A DNA stretch of 64,000 nt from Gossypium raimondii (Eukaryota; Streptophyta; Magnoliopsida; Malvales; Malvaceae). Under the pieces are notes generated by a model. The model worked only from the letters and a program-made list of their open reading frames with translations, searched no databases and had not been told where the DNA came from. Below, piece by piece: positions 12,618 to 24,258 of this stretch. How positions within the stretch are numbered: the first letter of the stretch is position 1; each line of letters opens with the position of its first letter. The translations under genes and the position numbers were made by a program. The stretch covers positions 44,309,192 to 44,373,191 of the forward strand of contig NC_068566.1 in the NCBI RefSeq assembly GCF_025698545.1, written 5' to 3'.

Positions 12618-14230
12618 GGGGATAGTGCACATTGCCAAATCTATCCTCTTAGCAAGCCCTAACTATTTTAAGCAAAACTGTCGGGATTCCCTTGCGGGTT
12701 TGCAATGAAATTGAAAAGATTGTTAGGGGATTTATTTGGGGTTCTAGCATTAATAAGAATAAAACTACGCTTGTCAATTGGACTTCTTGCTGCCAGTCAC
12801 TTGCTAGTGGAGGCATTGAGATACGTAAACTTGAAGAATATAATAAGTCCTTCCTTCTTAAAATTGATTTTAACTTATTGACTAATTTTGATGCTTTGTG
12901 GGTGCAGGTCTTGCGTACTAAATATTAAATTACAAATGTTTGTCCCGACACTATCCAGAGGAGCTCGGCTTCGTATGTTTGGAAATCTCTAACTCATGTT
13001 TGGAGCTTCCTTTAACAAAATGTCTGTTGGTCTATTGGTGATGGTAATGACACTCGTTTTGGGGAGGATGTTTGGGTCCCAGATGTTGGCCCTTTGCGCA
13101 ATTATTGTAGGGACCCTAAAAAGATTTCGAAAGATACTTAAGCAAGTGATTTGGGCAGTGAGGATGGTTATTGGATATGGAAATTATTTGCAGATCAGTT
13201 AGACCATTCTACCATCTTAAAAGTTGGGGCTATTAGACCTCCTAGTAAGGTTGCAGGGAGGGATATTTGTATTTGGCTTTGGGCGAAGAATGGAGAATTC
13301 TCTGTGGCTGAATCTTATAAAGCAATTATGAAAGATAGTTGGTCAGCATCTGATGATTTATGGTAGAAAATCTGGAAGCTTAAATGCCCGCAAAGAATCA
13401 TACACTTCTTGTGGCTGGTTATGAAAGATAAGACTTCTTACTTGCTTACTTTGCGGACACTACAATGAGACTATCATCCATATTATTAGAGACTGTCGCT
13501 TTGCTCGAGTTATTTGGACATGACTTATTCCTAATGACATCTTAAACAGATTCTTTGAGGTACCTTTATTAATTTGGATTAATGATAATACAGAAAGCTC
13601 TCTTAATTTGCTTTTTGATGATTGTGAATGACCTACTGTTTTTAGAATCCTCTGCTGGTTCATTTGGAAACAACGTAAGAACTTTGTCTTTGCAAATGAG
13701 AATTGTAATGCAGATAATATCATCCTACAAAGTAGGATTAGAGCCATGATGGGCATTCGATGGGTGCCGCCAGAGGATGATTGGGTGCTGTTAAAGGAGT
13801 TCAACAAAGGGCCTTTGCTGGTAGGCATGGCAATTGGATAAAGGTTATTGCAGAAACATTGTTATATGTTCTGCTCTTCAAGCTGAAATATGGGCCATTT
13901 ATGATGGTCTTAATTCGGCCGGGAAAAGGGGTTTCAAGAAGATACTTGTAGAAAGTGATAACATGCATGTGGTGCAACTTCTAAGTATAAAAGAGGTGAG
14001 CTCCAATGTTGGGCTGGTGCGAAGCATTGTTGAAATGAGGGATAGACATTGGACTGTCAAGTTTTCTCATGTTTATAGAAAGGCTGATTTTATGGCTAAC
14101 TTTGCTGCATCTTCGGCTCCTGGACTTCATTTGTTTGACCGGCCTCCTATGGGATTTCCCATGAAACGGATTACGTAATTTGAACATTTTAGTTGAATAA
14201 TATCCTTCTCTTTCCCAAAAAAGAAAAAAA
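12618..14230 (+). mobile_element. LINE, 3' part: zf-RVT and RNase H region with tail
   Basis: Continuation of the LINE interrupted at 5,373. Recognisable pieces are the post-RT segment (IPLRVCNEIEKIVRGFIWGS, LVNWTSCCQSLASGGIEIRK, 12,690-12,930), the WKSLTHVWSFLN-like and zf-RVT segments (12,980-13,480), and a C-terminal RNase H domain (ALQAEIWAIYDGLNSAGKRG, VESDNMHVVQLL, HVYRKADFMANFAA; 13,870-14,130). Several frameshifts and stops interrupt it. It ends with an A-rich tail around 14,216-14,230, only about 120 bases before the DFO-like start codon. No target duplication was found, as expected for a LINE whose 5' end is lost. Confidence 0.9.
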
Positions 14231-14350
14231 GAGGAGACTTTCAAATTTATAAGAGTACCGACAGTTGGACTTGGAGCGGAGTTTCCAAAAAAAAAAAAAA
14301 TCAAACAAATCCCTTGCCCGCCAATTCCCATTCCATTCTCCAAGCCAAAT

Positions 14351-14813
14351 ATGTCAGATTCGGACTCTATGGTAGCTCAGCAAATCGCTCTTTTCCACTC
14401 CCAAATCAACAAGAAAAGGTTCATTCAATGTCGCAGCGAAATCTTCACTTTTCCATCATCTTGCTTTGATTACGTTTAATGCTTTTTTCCTTTCGATCTT
14501 CGCAGATTCAACGACGATTCTCTTCGCATTCTCGAATCAGTTCTCTCCTCCAATGACGTTAAATCGCTTTTTCAGCTACGATCCACCTTGAAAGATTTCA
14601 TCAGATCTGAATCTCTCTCCGCTATTCGCCATATTGCAGCCAAAACTGTGGATCAGCAGCTCTCAACCCTCGAATTCTTCGTCGGAGCCTTCGCTATTAT
14701 CGGCGATATAGAGGTTACAAAAAATCCTTAATTTCCTCTGATCGTTGCTATTACCGGTGTTTAATTCACTCGGTGCTGTCACGGTGATTGGCATAAAAAC
14801 ATCCGATGAGTTT

Positions 14814-14860
<47 letters not shown>

Positions 14861-17839
14861 ATATACTTTTACTAGCAAGAAATGAATCCAGCTCTATACT
14901 TTTTAATATTTGAGTATTCAACTATCGACTTGAACCATAAGAAAATCATGCATTGATCAATAAAAAGATTACACGTTTGGTAGTTAAATTGGACGAAGAA
15001 AGTCATGCATAATAGAGTTATTTTTTAGTCTATCCAAAATAACATAGATCATATGGAAATGTAAACGTAAAAACTCACACACATATGTATAGCGTTGTAC
15101 TTCATCCTGGCAATATAAGGATTTTACTATTTTCCCTGTCCTTGATTTTTTCTTTCTTATGGTTCAGAGTTGTTTGGCTTTGAGGTACGAGGCTCTGGTT
15201 CTTCGCGAACACAAGTCTCAAATCCATCAATGGTTGCAAGTTTCACCTGTGGAATGGCTTAATTTTGCGGAGCAATTATTAGATAACCGTTTCTATGCTA
15301 TTGCTGCAAAGGTATTTTTAAAAAATGAATGTTTTTCACCATCTATTTGAATTATAAAAATAAGAGTAAACCACAAAAACAGTCACTTTTGTTTGTCTAA
15401 GATTACAGTTTAGTCACTTATGTTTGAAATATTTATGTTTTAGTCATTTACCATATTATTATGTTATGAAGTGGTCACTCTACCGTTAAACTCCGTTACC
15501 TCACTAATGGCGGTCCTACGTGGCAGTCCAAATGGATTTTAAATGCTAACTTGGATGTCTTACGTGACCGTTCAAATTAAATTTATTTAATTAAAAACCT
15601 ATTTTTATCCCAGCAATTGAATATCCAAGTTGACATTTAAAACCATTTGGACTGCCACATAAAACTGTCGTTAAGGAGGTAACGGAGTTTAACAGTAGAG
15701 TGACCACTTCGTAACAAAAAGATAACATAAATGATTAAAAAGTAACATTTCAAATATAAGAAATTGTAATCGTAAATAAAAATGACTATTTTTATAATTT
15801 ACCTTAAAAATAATTCATGCCTTTGGGATTTATTCTTCAAGTGAGATGAATAGTGTGGGTTTCTCGATTAATTTGATTATGGCTTCTACAGGCTTGTGAT
15901 TATGGATTATCATGCTTTCACAAGAACGAAATTGTACGGTCCAAAACAGATGAATCGTGTGAAAATTTGCAACTTATTGAAAAAATAACCAAACTCAAGA
16001 ACTGTGCTCTAACACTGGCAGCTTCCCGCTCTGGTATGTTCCTCAGTACATATTTTAATGGTTAAAGTTAGGATGTGCAGATTTCACTTGAATTGAATTA
16101 CTTCGATTAATTGACCATCAAATTTAATTTAATCAAAGATCAGTTAATTTTTTTTAATTTTAATTATGGATTAATTCTGAATAATATCAATCAATTACCA
16201 AAATTTAATAATATATGTTGTACATCTATGAAACTATAGCTACATGCCTAACATATTATAGATAAATTGGATATATATTATAAAAGCCCACCATATAAAA
16301 ACTAAGGAATTATAAATATTGCATTTTTAACTTTTATAAATTAATAAAATTAAAGAAAAATATTCTCATTGTATTTTAATCATATTTTTAACTTGTTTGA
16401 AGAAAAAATGTACAAATTTTAGTTAATTTGTTTAAACGACTGAATTAATCGAAATTAATTTGATTTACTTAATAAATTTTAAAAAATTTCAGTTCGATTA
16501 AAAGTTAAAAGTTTCAAAATTTTAATTAATTCAATTAATGGTAGTTCAATTCAGATATTAACTAAATTGACTATTTGAACATCTTTAATTAAAATATGCT
16601 CCAAGTTCTTGTACTTTTGTATATTTATTTAGTCCTGCTTTTATTTCTTCTTGGTCTCTCCACTTTTCATATTTCAAAATTTATGTCTAATTGTTAATAC
16701 CATTAAAATTTATGTGTTAAATTCACTAGTGTGAGACTTTAAATAAAAACACACTCGGTTGATAGTCATGTAATAAAAAATTAACGTTGTAATGAATCTA
16801 AATTTAACAGAAAAATTTTAATAACGTTAACAACCGGACTTGCATTTTAAATCCTAACTTGCTATACTATTTGTAAATTTGAAATTTAGTCCCTCTACTT
16901 TTATTTTTAGGAATTTAGTTCTAGTTTGCAAATTTTAAAATTCAGATTTAATTATTAACATCGTTAAAATTCTTTTGTTAAATTTGTCGGTCGACATTTT
17001 GAAATAAAATCCTCACTCCATTGCCATTTAACAAAATCAAATGATGTTGTAATGAACTTGAATTTGACGAAAGGACTTTAACGATATTTACAACTTTTTC
17101 ATTTTTATTTCTAATACTAACATTAGCAAGTGAAGAAAGTGAGATTTTTATAGTTGAAATAAAATGAGTTGTACTTTTAGTTGTTTTATTAATTCTTTCT
17201 TGATTTGCTTCATTAATAAATTTCTTAATATTTTTTATTAATTCAAGAAAAGTTGGGTATTAGTTTTAGAATATTAATGATATATAGAAGAATATCTATG
17301 TATATATTTTAAATGGAAATTTTATTAAAGGAAAAGAATTTCCGGATTAATTGAATATTTCTTTCTTTCTTTTTACTATTTGTCAATTTTTTGATGATTC
17401 TAAATATCTAATATTACATTTTAAAATTAAAAAAATAGAGGATTGAAATCGTAGAATGATTAAAATTGAAATGTAAACTTGGAATCATATTTTAACTTTT
17501 ATTCTACTATTACATGTTTTCAATCCATTTCGTATGCATATCATTGGTATCGAATTGATGTTTTCCATCTATACGCTAATGAAAAGCATGCAATCGCTTT
17601 ATTCTTGCATGTGCATCATTTCATGCCCTGAAAAGTGATTTAAAGCACATTTCACAGTTAAGGCACAGGCAGCAGAATACTTGAGAAAGAGAGCGAGTGA
17701 GGAATGCAACTCACAGCCTCCAAGTTGTAAGCCAGCACCTTGTGCTGCCAGCACTCTGTACAGAGATGGCATTAAAAAGCGCAATGACCGGAAACTGAAC
17801 GCAAGTCGAAGGACGGTATCGAGTTCAAGTCAACTGTGA
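14351..17839 (+). CDS. DFO: DFO-like protein (meiotic double-strand break formation), 5 exons
   Basis: Exons 14,351-14,418, 14,506-14,713, 15,168-15,311, 15,892-16,033 and 17,658-17,839 join in frame with GT-AG introns and give about 247 residues. Segments such as RFNDDSLRILESVLSSNDVK, ESCLALRYEALVLREHKSQI, VEWLNFAEQLLDNRFYAIAA and, near the end, AQAAEYLRKRAS resemble what I remember of Arabidopsis DFO (At1g07060), a plant-specific protein needed to form meiotic DNA double-strand breaks. No enzymatic motif is visible. The first ATG follows about 120 bases of non-transposon DNA, so the promoter is largely the LINE tail. Intron 3 carries a Mutator-like MITE and intron 4 (1.6 kb) a hAT-like repeat. 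The gene model is firm; the DFO identity is from memory of the family. Confidence 0.8.
14816..14860. repeat. (TCA)n microsatellite in DFO intron 2
   Basis: About fifteen uninterrupted TCA units. Likely length-variable between individuals. Confidence 0.95.
15364..15804. repeat. Palindromic Mutator-like MITE in DFO intron 3
   Basis: 441 bases flanked by a perfect 9-bp target duplication TAAAAATAA (15,355-15,363 and 15,805-15,813), the size used by Mutator-like elements. The two halves are reverse complements over most of their length: for example AAGTGGTCACTCTACCGTTA near 15,470 pairs with the complement near 15,690, and CCAAATGGATTTTAAATG near 15,530 with its partner near 15,640. Ends are GAGTAAACCACAAAAACAGT on the left and the complement of AGGTAAATTATAAAAATAGT on the right. 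Non-coding. Confidence 0.9.
16068..16591. repeat. Probable hAT-like MITE in DFO intron 4
   Basis: Begins TTAGGATGTGCAGATT and ends TATTTGAACATCTTTAA, a worn version of the TAGGGGTG...CACCCCTA ends seen in the intact hAT MITEs here. The interior repeats AATTAAT and TCAATTAA motifs in both orientations. Flanks GTTAAAGT and ATTAAAAT match at only six of eight positions, so the boundaries are approximate. Confidence 0.45.
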
Positions 17840-18296
17840 ATTAAAGGCTTCTATATCCGGTTTCCCTGCACCAGGTACAATGAGTAAGCATTGAAGGTCC
17901 CTTTCTTTTTTATGCTGTGTCATTTTACTCTTTTACATTCACATGATAGGAGTTTTATGAAAAATAATTTGATAACTAGCATATCTCCTAAAGCCCAGTT
18001 TTGAGAATGCCTTTCACACACTCATTCTCTCCAGCTGAAAACCAGTCTATTGCCTTTCATTTTTAAGCGGCCTAGAAATTATAGATTTTATACATTTAAG
18101 CTAGAAAGATTCAGAAACAATATCCATATAGGTCCTCGCCCTGGGCAACCAAAAGGTAGCCCCAAGTTTACTTATCTATGATTGCACTTTAAAATTAAAA
18201 AAAAAAAAAAAGAGGTTGGACTTTTAGCTAACCCATTTTGCCATTGCATTACATATTGGTTGCTAATTATACTCCTAGTTGTTATATTTTTTTTAC

Positions 18297-19616
18297 TGAT
18301 AAGCCATAAAAGTAACATATTTTTAATTCCATTCTTGATACGTTTTTGGATGATTAATTATGTAAATTAGTGAATTTGATGCTCTTAATCCTTTAAATTC
18401 ATGTTTTTATACTTAGGACAGCATTTGGGAGCAAAAGAAGCGAAAAATGAGCCAAAATCGGACAAATAGAGTTGTTTCCAGGATCCATAAGGCCTATGCA
18501 TTTCCACAAAGGCTAGTCACACGCCCATGTGCTAGTCCGTGTTGATATTGCACCCTACTTCCCAGATACGCAGAAAAACCCAATTTTTAGGCTTCCTGAA
18601 CATTCTAAAGTCTATAAATATCAATTAGAAGAAGACCTAAGGGGGCACTCAGAGAAGGTTGAAGAGAACACTCGAAGAACGTCATCGGAATCAACTCGGA
18701 AGCGGATCTCCTTTAAGATCGAAGATCTCCATTTGATTTCCTTCAAAGTTTTATTGAGTTTCTTTATGCCTTGTTGTTATCCTAATTTTGAGATGTTTCT
18801 ATTCAAGATTATGAACTAAATTCCCTAGATATCTAAGGAAGATGAAACCTATGATGAATCTTATTATTTGATTTCTGATTTACGCGATAAATACTTGATT
18901 CTTATTCTCAATTATTTATGCTTATTTCTTGTTCTTATTATTTGATTTCTGATTTACGCGATAAATAATTGATTCTTGTCCTCAATTATGTATGCTTATT
19001 TCTTGTTTTAATATTTTGAGATATTAATTCAAATTTAATGTGCTTATTTCAGTGGAGCAAAAGTCCCTATTTAAGAGTAGATCTAGCATAATTTAGTGGA
19101 GTTGCATGCAATCCTAGAAATAGGACGACATAAATCTACCGGATTAGAGTCAAATCTAATAAGGGTATCCATAGATCGAGTTAATGCAACGATAGGGGTT
19201 TTAATTAGAAAGAGATTTCAATTAATCAACCTAGAGTCAGTAGTTCTTACTCTCGAAAGAGATATTAACATAATTTAGGGATTTCTACGGATCAAGACAC
19301 AAGTGAATAAATCGTTTAATTTAGATTCATAATAATAGGTGAAGCCTAGGTGGATATTTCCCTGGGTATTGTCTTTCTCATTGGTTATTTTCGATTATTT
19401 TCCTATTTCATTCTCTGTTGCGTTCTTAGATAAATTAATTTAATAAATTTAGATTAAAAACGATCACTCCAATTTATCGGCTTAATGATAGAAAAACAGT
19501 AATTACTAGTACTTTTAGTCCTCGTGGATACGATATTCCCTACTCACCACAGCTATATTATTGTTCGATAGGTGTGCTTGCCTTTGCCGTAATTATAGTT
19601 AGTTCAGTGACCATCA
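18297..19616 (+). mobile_element. Solo LTR, probably Ty3/gypsy
   Basis: 1,320 bases with ends TGATAAGCC and ACCATCA (TGAT/ATCA inverted) and a perfect 5-bp target duplication TTTAC (18,292-18,296 and 19,617-19,621). Inside are a TATA-like TATAAATATC near 18,613, an imperfect tandem repeat at about 18,860-19,000 (TTATTTGATTTCTGATTTAC twice), and the phrase GTGGATACGATATTCCCTAC near the 3' end, which I associate with plant gypsy LTRs. Orientation is taken from the TATA box. There is no internal coding region, so it is a solo LTR. Confidence 0.85.
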
Positions 19617-20271
19617 TTTACATTTAAAATGTAGTTTCTCTACTTTTCCAGATTTAAAAATATTAATTTAATTGTTAACATGGTTAAAATTTTCATCGTA
19701 AATTTAAGTTTATTACATGATTGATATGAAAATTTTAATGATGTTAGGATCTAAGCTTTTAAATTATAATGATTCAAATCATTTTCTTACTTAAAAGAGC
19801 ACAGTTATTTCCCAAATGAGAATGCGTAATTGTCTAGAGTTGCTTAAGGACACTTATTCTAATTCGTTGGTTGGACTTTGGACAATTTAACTTTTGTAGC
19901 CATCAATACTCAACAGTCAACGCTACTACCAAGGTTAGACCGGAACATGTTTGAGGAATTATTGACATTAGTTTACCTTTTTTAAGTTTTCTCATGAAGT
20001 AGGTATTTTTGTTGGTTTTGACTTTCGACCTTTAATTTGGAAGAAAACGCCAATTGCTTCTGCAATTTTTTAAAAGTCATTATTGCTAAAGAAATTAAGG
20101 GATGGCTATCTTGGAAAACATAGTTAAAAATGCTGAAAAGATGTTATACTTTTTTACACTTAAATAAACATGTATTCTGAGCCTTAATGCTTTAGCTTCT
20201 CCTAACCTTTAATTTCATACTACTTTGATTATAATTACATTTCTTATCTACGATTTCATCTGTACATGCAG

Positions 20272-20509
20272 TCCTAAACTCTACCATTTCAAAGGTAAAG
20301 ACAAGACTTAGCACTGCAGCAAAGAATCCAAATTGCGTGCTCATTCATGTGCGTAATTACTGCTTATTAATTCCATGGCATCGAGTTTGATTATTACACT
20401 CTTGTTAATTACCATGCACACTTCATTTTGAATGGATCAGATGTATGTATCTGTGCTCGCCTTGGAAATCCAACACCACACACTGTTCAAGCAATTGAAA
20501 AATTTGCAG
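20272..20509 (+). other. Two exon-like segments downstream of DFO, possible alternative 3' exons
   Basis: Segment A (20,272-20,348) is preceded by TGTACATGCAG and followed by GTGCGT. Segment B (20,441-20,509) is preceded by AATGGATCAG and followed by GTCAGT. Segment A has 77 bases and, entered after the single leftover base of DFO exon 4, reads without a stop and leaves segment B in frame. The peptide includes LNSTISKVKTRLSTAAKNPN and VSVLALEIQHHTLFKQLKNL, with heptad-like leucines. If B is read through, a stop follows eleven codons later. They could be an alternative C-terminus of DFO, 3'-UTR exons or chance. I recognise no homologue. Confidence 0.35.
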
Positions 20510-21723
20510 GTCAGTTGCGCTTTGAGATGTTCCCATTCTTAAAAAAGATTGCTTCTAGTCCCCACCGTCTTCTAGAATATTGAAAAATCATGCATAACAC
20601 AAGAACCGAATCTTCCAAATCACCATCTTCATTTCATGTCCCGCATCGGAGCTTGCATGTTTTATAGGCCTCTAAAATTGTGAAAAAAGATGTCTGTTTC
20701 TCCTTTTTATGTTTTCCTTCATAAAATACTACAGTAAAAGATGTTTTACGAGTTTTTTTTATATTTATCTCTTTTAAAGTTCAACCTATTTATTTTAATT
20801 TGATATAATTAGTCAGTTCAATTTGTTAGAGTTAGTTTATGGTTAAGGTTAAAAAGTGTTTTTTTAAAGTCTGACCATATTTACTATTGCTGTTAAAAAG
20901 TACTGTATAACGAAGAGATAAAAAGATAACTTTATTGAAAAAAATTTTAATTCGGGTTAAAATCCCGATATAAAATCAAATTTATTTTACTAAATTATTT
21001 ATTTGAAATCAAAATTCAAGTTGAAAATTGGTTTTAAAATCAATTCATTGTGGTGACGTGATATTTATTTCTGGAAAGGATGAATAGCATTTCTAAAAGT
21101 AGTAGGGGTTTGGAACTTGGAAGGAAGGCAGGCAAGAGCCGAATGCAGTGAATACGCGCTTTGAGGTGCTGCAATAAAAAGGAATTTGTGGAAACAAAAG
21201 ACATAGACTTTGTTTATAAGAAAAGGTTCATAGGGCATGACAACTAGGGAAGTAGGAGAACATTAAAAAGGAGCTTGGTATCATGTGCAACACATTTAAT
21301 GCAACATTAATCCTAGATAGGTTTTAGGGTTTCTCCTACAAATCTCTTTTCACTTTTAATTGTTCTTCAATCTTAGCTTCATGTCAGATCTCATTCATTG
21401 CTTCTACGTGTTGTGGCTGCTATTCATAATTATATATTCCCTTTTTTCCCCTTCAACTTGAATTTTCATTAGGAAAATAATGCATCAATCATCACAACGA
21501 CACATTCATATATAACATGTTATGTAGTGTAAAGCAAGACAAGTTATAATTTTCTACAACAAGAAAAAGAAAACCTAAAAGATAAGGTATACTATATGGT
21601 CTCATTAGCATCAATTGTTTTCTTTTTTAAATCTTATTATTAGTCATCAAAATTAAGTGCACACGATTCATTAAAAGTATATTAGGAGTTATGTTGCATT
21701 CTGTCTCTTCTGTTTAAAAAATG
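20510..21723. other. Intergenic DNA, nothing recognised
   Basis: AT-rich, with no supportable exon, RNA gene or terminal repeats on either strand. Confidence 0.5.
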
Positions 21724-21944
21724 AGTAAATTAGTCCTTATGTATTAGATCAAATAACAAATTGGTCTTTTCTGTTCAAAATTCCATCTACTTGTATCGTT
21801 AGAATAATAAAATAGTGGCATGCGGCGTGCTACATGTACTTCATGTTGACATACATGAGTCAATTTTTAATAGTAGAAATTAATGAAAATTTTAACATAA
21901 GGACTAGTTTGCTCTTTAATCTAATACATAGAGACTAATTTACT
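21724..21944. repeat. Palindromic MITE
   Basis: Inverted ends of about 35 bases: AGTAAATTAGTCCTTATGTA at the left and the complement of AGTAAATTAGTCTCTATGTA at the right. About 221 bases, non-coding. Flanking duplications could not be matched. Confidence 0.75.
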
Positions 21945-22147
21945 TGGTTTTTGATTAGAGAGGTAAAATGTTATCTGACTCCTAATAGATAAGTCCACAT
22001 GATGCTTTTTTTTATTAGTTTTCTTATAATAAATATATATTTTTTTTGTCTTAATTTTAAATGTCACAAAGAGGTGGTTATTATATGCTTATAACAACCT
22101 TTATATTTAAATCTTTTAAAATTTCAAATTAAAAAAGCTATAATATG

Positions 22148-22320
22148 GGGGGGAAATGTTTGACTCTACAGGCAGGGTTAACGGGTTGACAAGTGTTCTA
22201 TAGAGGTATTGTAAAACATTAAAAATAAATATTTAAGAAAAAAGAGAGATACATGTCAATTTTTTAATGATGCTTGTCGAATTAAAAAAGTACACTGCTG
22301 GTGTACCAAATACTAACCCT
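22148..22320. repeat. Short MITE-like repeat, second copy
   Basis: Related to 3,361-3,543: both carry a GTTGACAAGTGTTCTATAGA-like phrase, an A-rich middle with AAGAGA, and the same right end, TGGTGTACCAAATACTAACC here. The left end is less conserved. Confidence 0.55.
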
Positions 22321-22765
22321 AATATTAATAACATTATTAATTAGTGAGACTTAAATTATATCTTCAATGAAATTTATGAATATAATTTCATTGATTAAAA
22401 ATTAGCTTTATTTAATAAAAAGTTAGTCACTGTTTGTTATAAAAGGTAAAGATAAAATATAAAAAAATTAATTTTACAAGAAAAATGATTGTTATAATGA
22501 AATATTGTTATAGAGGGGTAATTGTATACTCTTTAGAGTTGTTTTACGAGCACAATATCAACAATTATGAGCTCGACATAATTTATATATAATCTTTAGA
22601 GTTGTTTTAAATATAAAAAATTATTGTATAAGCAATAGTTATAATGAAGTGAGGTCAAAGACTTTGAAGTATTGAGTCGATGAGTCTCTCAATAGGTTGG
22701 TATTTTTTTTTTTTGTTTGTCGGGTTCTATCTCCAAACTCTATAGAGAACTTGAATACTAGAGGC

Positions 22766-23100
22766 TAGACCTGTCCATGGGCCGGGTGGCCCGGCCCGAC
22801 GGCCCGCCCGAAATATGGGAGGGTTCGAGTAAAAATATGGGCCCGAAATATGGGCTTAGGCAAAAAAACGAGGCCCGTTTAAAAAACGGGCCGGGAATAA
22901 ATATATTTTTTTATTTTTATTTTTTATTTTTAAAATACTTTTAAAATATTTTTTTAATTTTTTATTTTTAAAATAAATTTTTAATGTTTATTAAAAAATG
23001 GGTCGGGCCGGGCTCGGGCAAAATTTTAGGCCCATATTTCTGGCCGGGCCAAAAAAATTCGGGCCCGGCCCAAACCCGGCCCGGCCCAAGGACAGGTCTA
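22766..23100. repeat. hAT-type MITE with GC-rich ends
   Basis: 335 bases with perfect 11-bp inverted ends TAGACCTGTCC/GGACAGGTCTA and a perfect 8-bp target duplication CTAGAGGC (22,758-22,765 and 23,101-23,108), the hAT signature. The inner arms are rich in GGGCCGGGC repeats and the centre is a T/A-rich tract. Small open frames over it come from the GC-rich arms and are not genes. Confidence 0.95.
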
Positions 23101-23108
23101 CTAGAGGC

Positions 23109-24103
23109 TACCCGAAGAGAAAGAACTTTCCACACAAAATCAAAAAACAATACCTCAACCGGAGACAACACCGACCTATTAATTAACCCTTCAAATACTT
23201 CTTCAAACTAGATAGTAAACTCACCTAAACTCTAAAACTCTTAATTCAAATAAGATAAAGAATATAATGTGTTGGAATTGAATATTAAGTATAGGGGTGA
23301 GGTGCTAAACGCTCATTAATGGCAGCCAACATCGAGATTCGCAGGGTGAATGAAACGATGAGGGTGTGCGTATGAGAGAGAAGGAGAAATGCTGTGTATG
23401 TTTCCATGCATGTGAATGTACGCCAACAAACATTCATATGTAGCCCATTTCTCATAGCCTCGATCCGGTTTAAGATTTATATATTATTTTTAATTTGTTT
23501 TTAAGTTTAGAATTAAAAGTGATAATGTCAAATTCTTCTTCATTCTTTTTAAAAATATTATTATTATTTTTCAATTCCCAGTCTACACTAAAATTGCCCA
23601 AAACCAGGCACTCTTAAGAATGATTCTCTTCAACTCCATCATTATAATTATTTATCCGTATCTGTTAATCTATATTTCTCCTTGGGCATAAGTCTTTAAA
23701 AATACGCATCATTTATTTCTATAAATTTTGCTGTCTTACTGGGTTCGAGTATATAATTATAGAAGAGTCAAACATCAAGAACGTGGGAACTACACAACTG
23801 CACCTGCATGGATGACAACCTATCACGCGCCAAGGCGGTGGTCAACTCACACCCGTTTGTTCCCCCCATAAGACCTCACTACCCTTGTTAATATCATGAA
23901 TATTTGTGCTATACAGGGACATGAGTGTAAATACAACACAGATATCTAGTGTTTTTTTTTTTCTTCACTTATATTAAAACGGGCCTCCCTTTCATCAAAT
24001 TCGATCCCAAGACTTCAAAAATATTTTTAAAACCATTAAACATGTGGATTCATATTCCACATTAGGTGTGCAGTGATGGTGAAAGCACCCCCCATTCAAC
24101 CAT
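23109..24103. other. Upstream region of the LBD gene
   Basis: No coding exon. It probably holds the distal promoter of the LOB-domain gene. No repeat with clear ends is visible. Confidence 0.5.
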
Positions 24104-24111
24104 TATAAATA
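24104..24111 (+). promoter_or_regulatory. TATA box of the LBD gene
   Basis: TATAAATA, about 155 bases before the start codon. Transcription would begin near 24,135. A C-rich block follows, and the leader later contains T and G homopolymer runs (about 24,190-24,210). Confidence 0.65.
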
Positions 24112-24258
24112 ACCCCCCATTTTATTCTCCTGTCTCTTCAAAACTAAGCTTTTGAAGTTTCAAGTTTCTTCCTTCTTCATCAAAGAAACCCTTTTTTTTG
24201 GGGGGGGGGGATTTTGGTTTTTGGCTTTGGAGTATAAGAAAATAAAAGAAAACAGAAA

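Noticed and set aside
14663-14878. Methionine-run open frame on the minus strand
   Set aside because: It is the reverse complement of the (TCA)n microsatellite inside a DFO intron.
18529-18819. 96-residue open frame
   Set aside because: Lies inside the solo LTR at 18,297-19,616 and matches no protein I know.
22968-23211. Proline/glycine-rich open frames on both strands
   Set aside because: Produced by the GGGCCGGG arms of the hAT MITE; no conserved protein.
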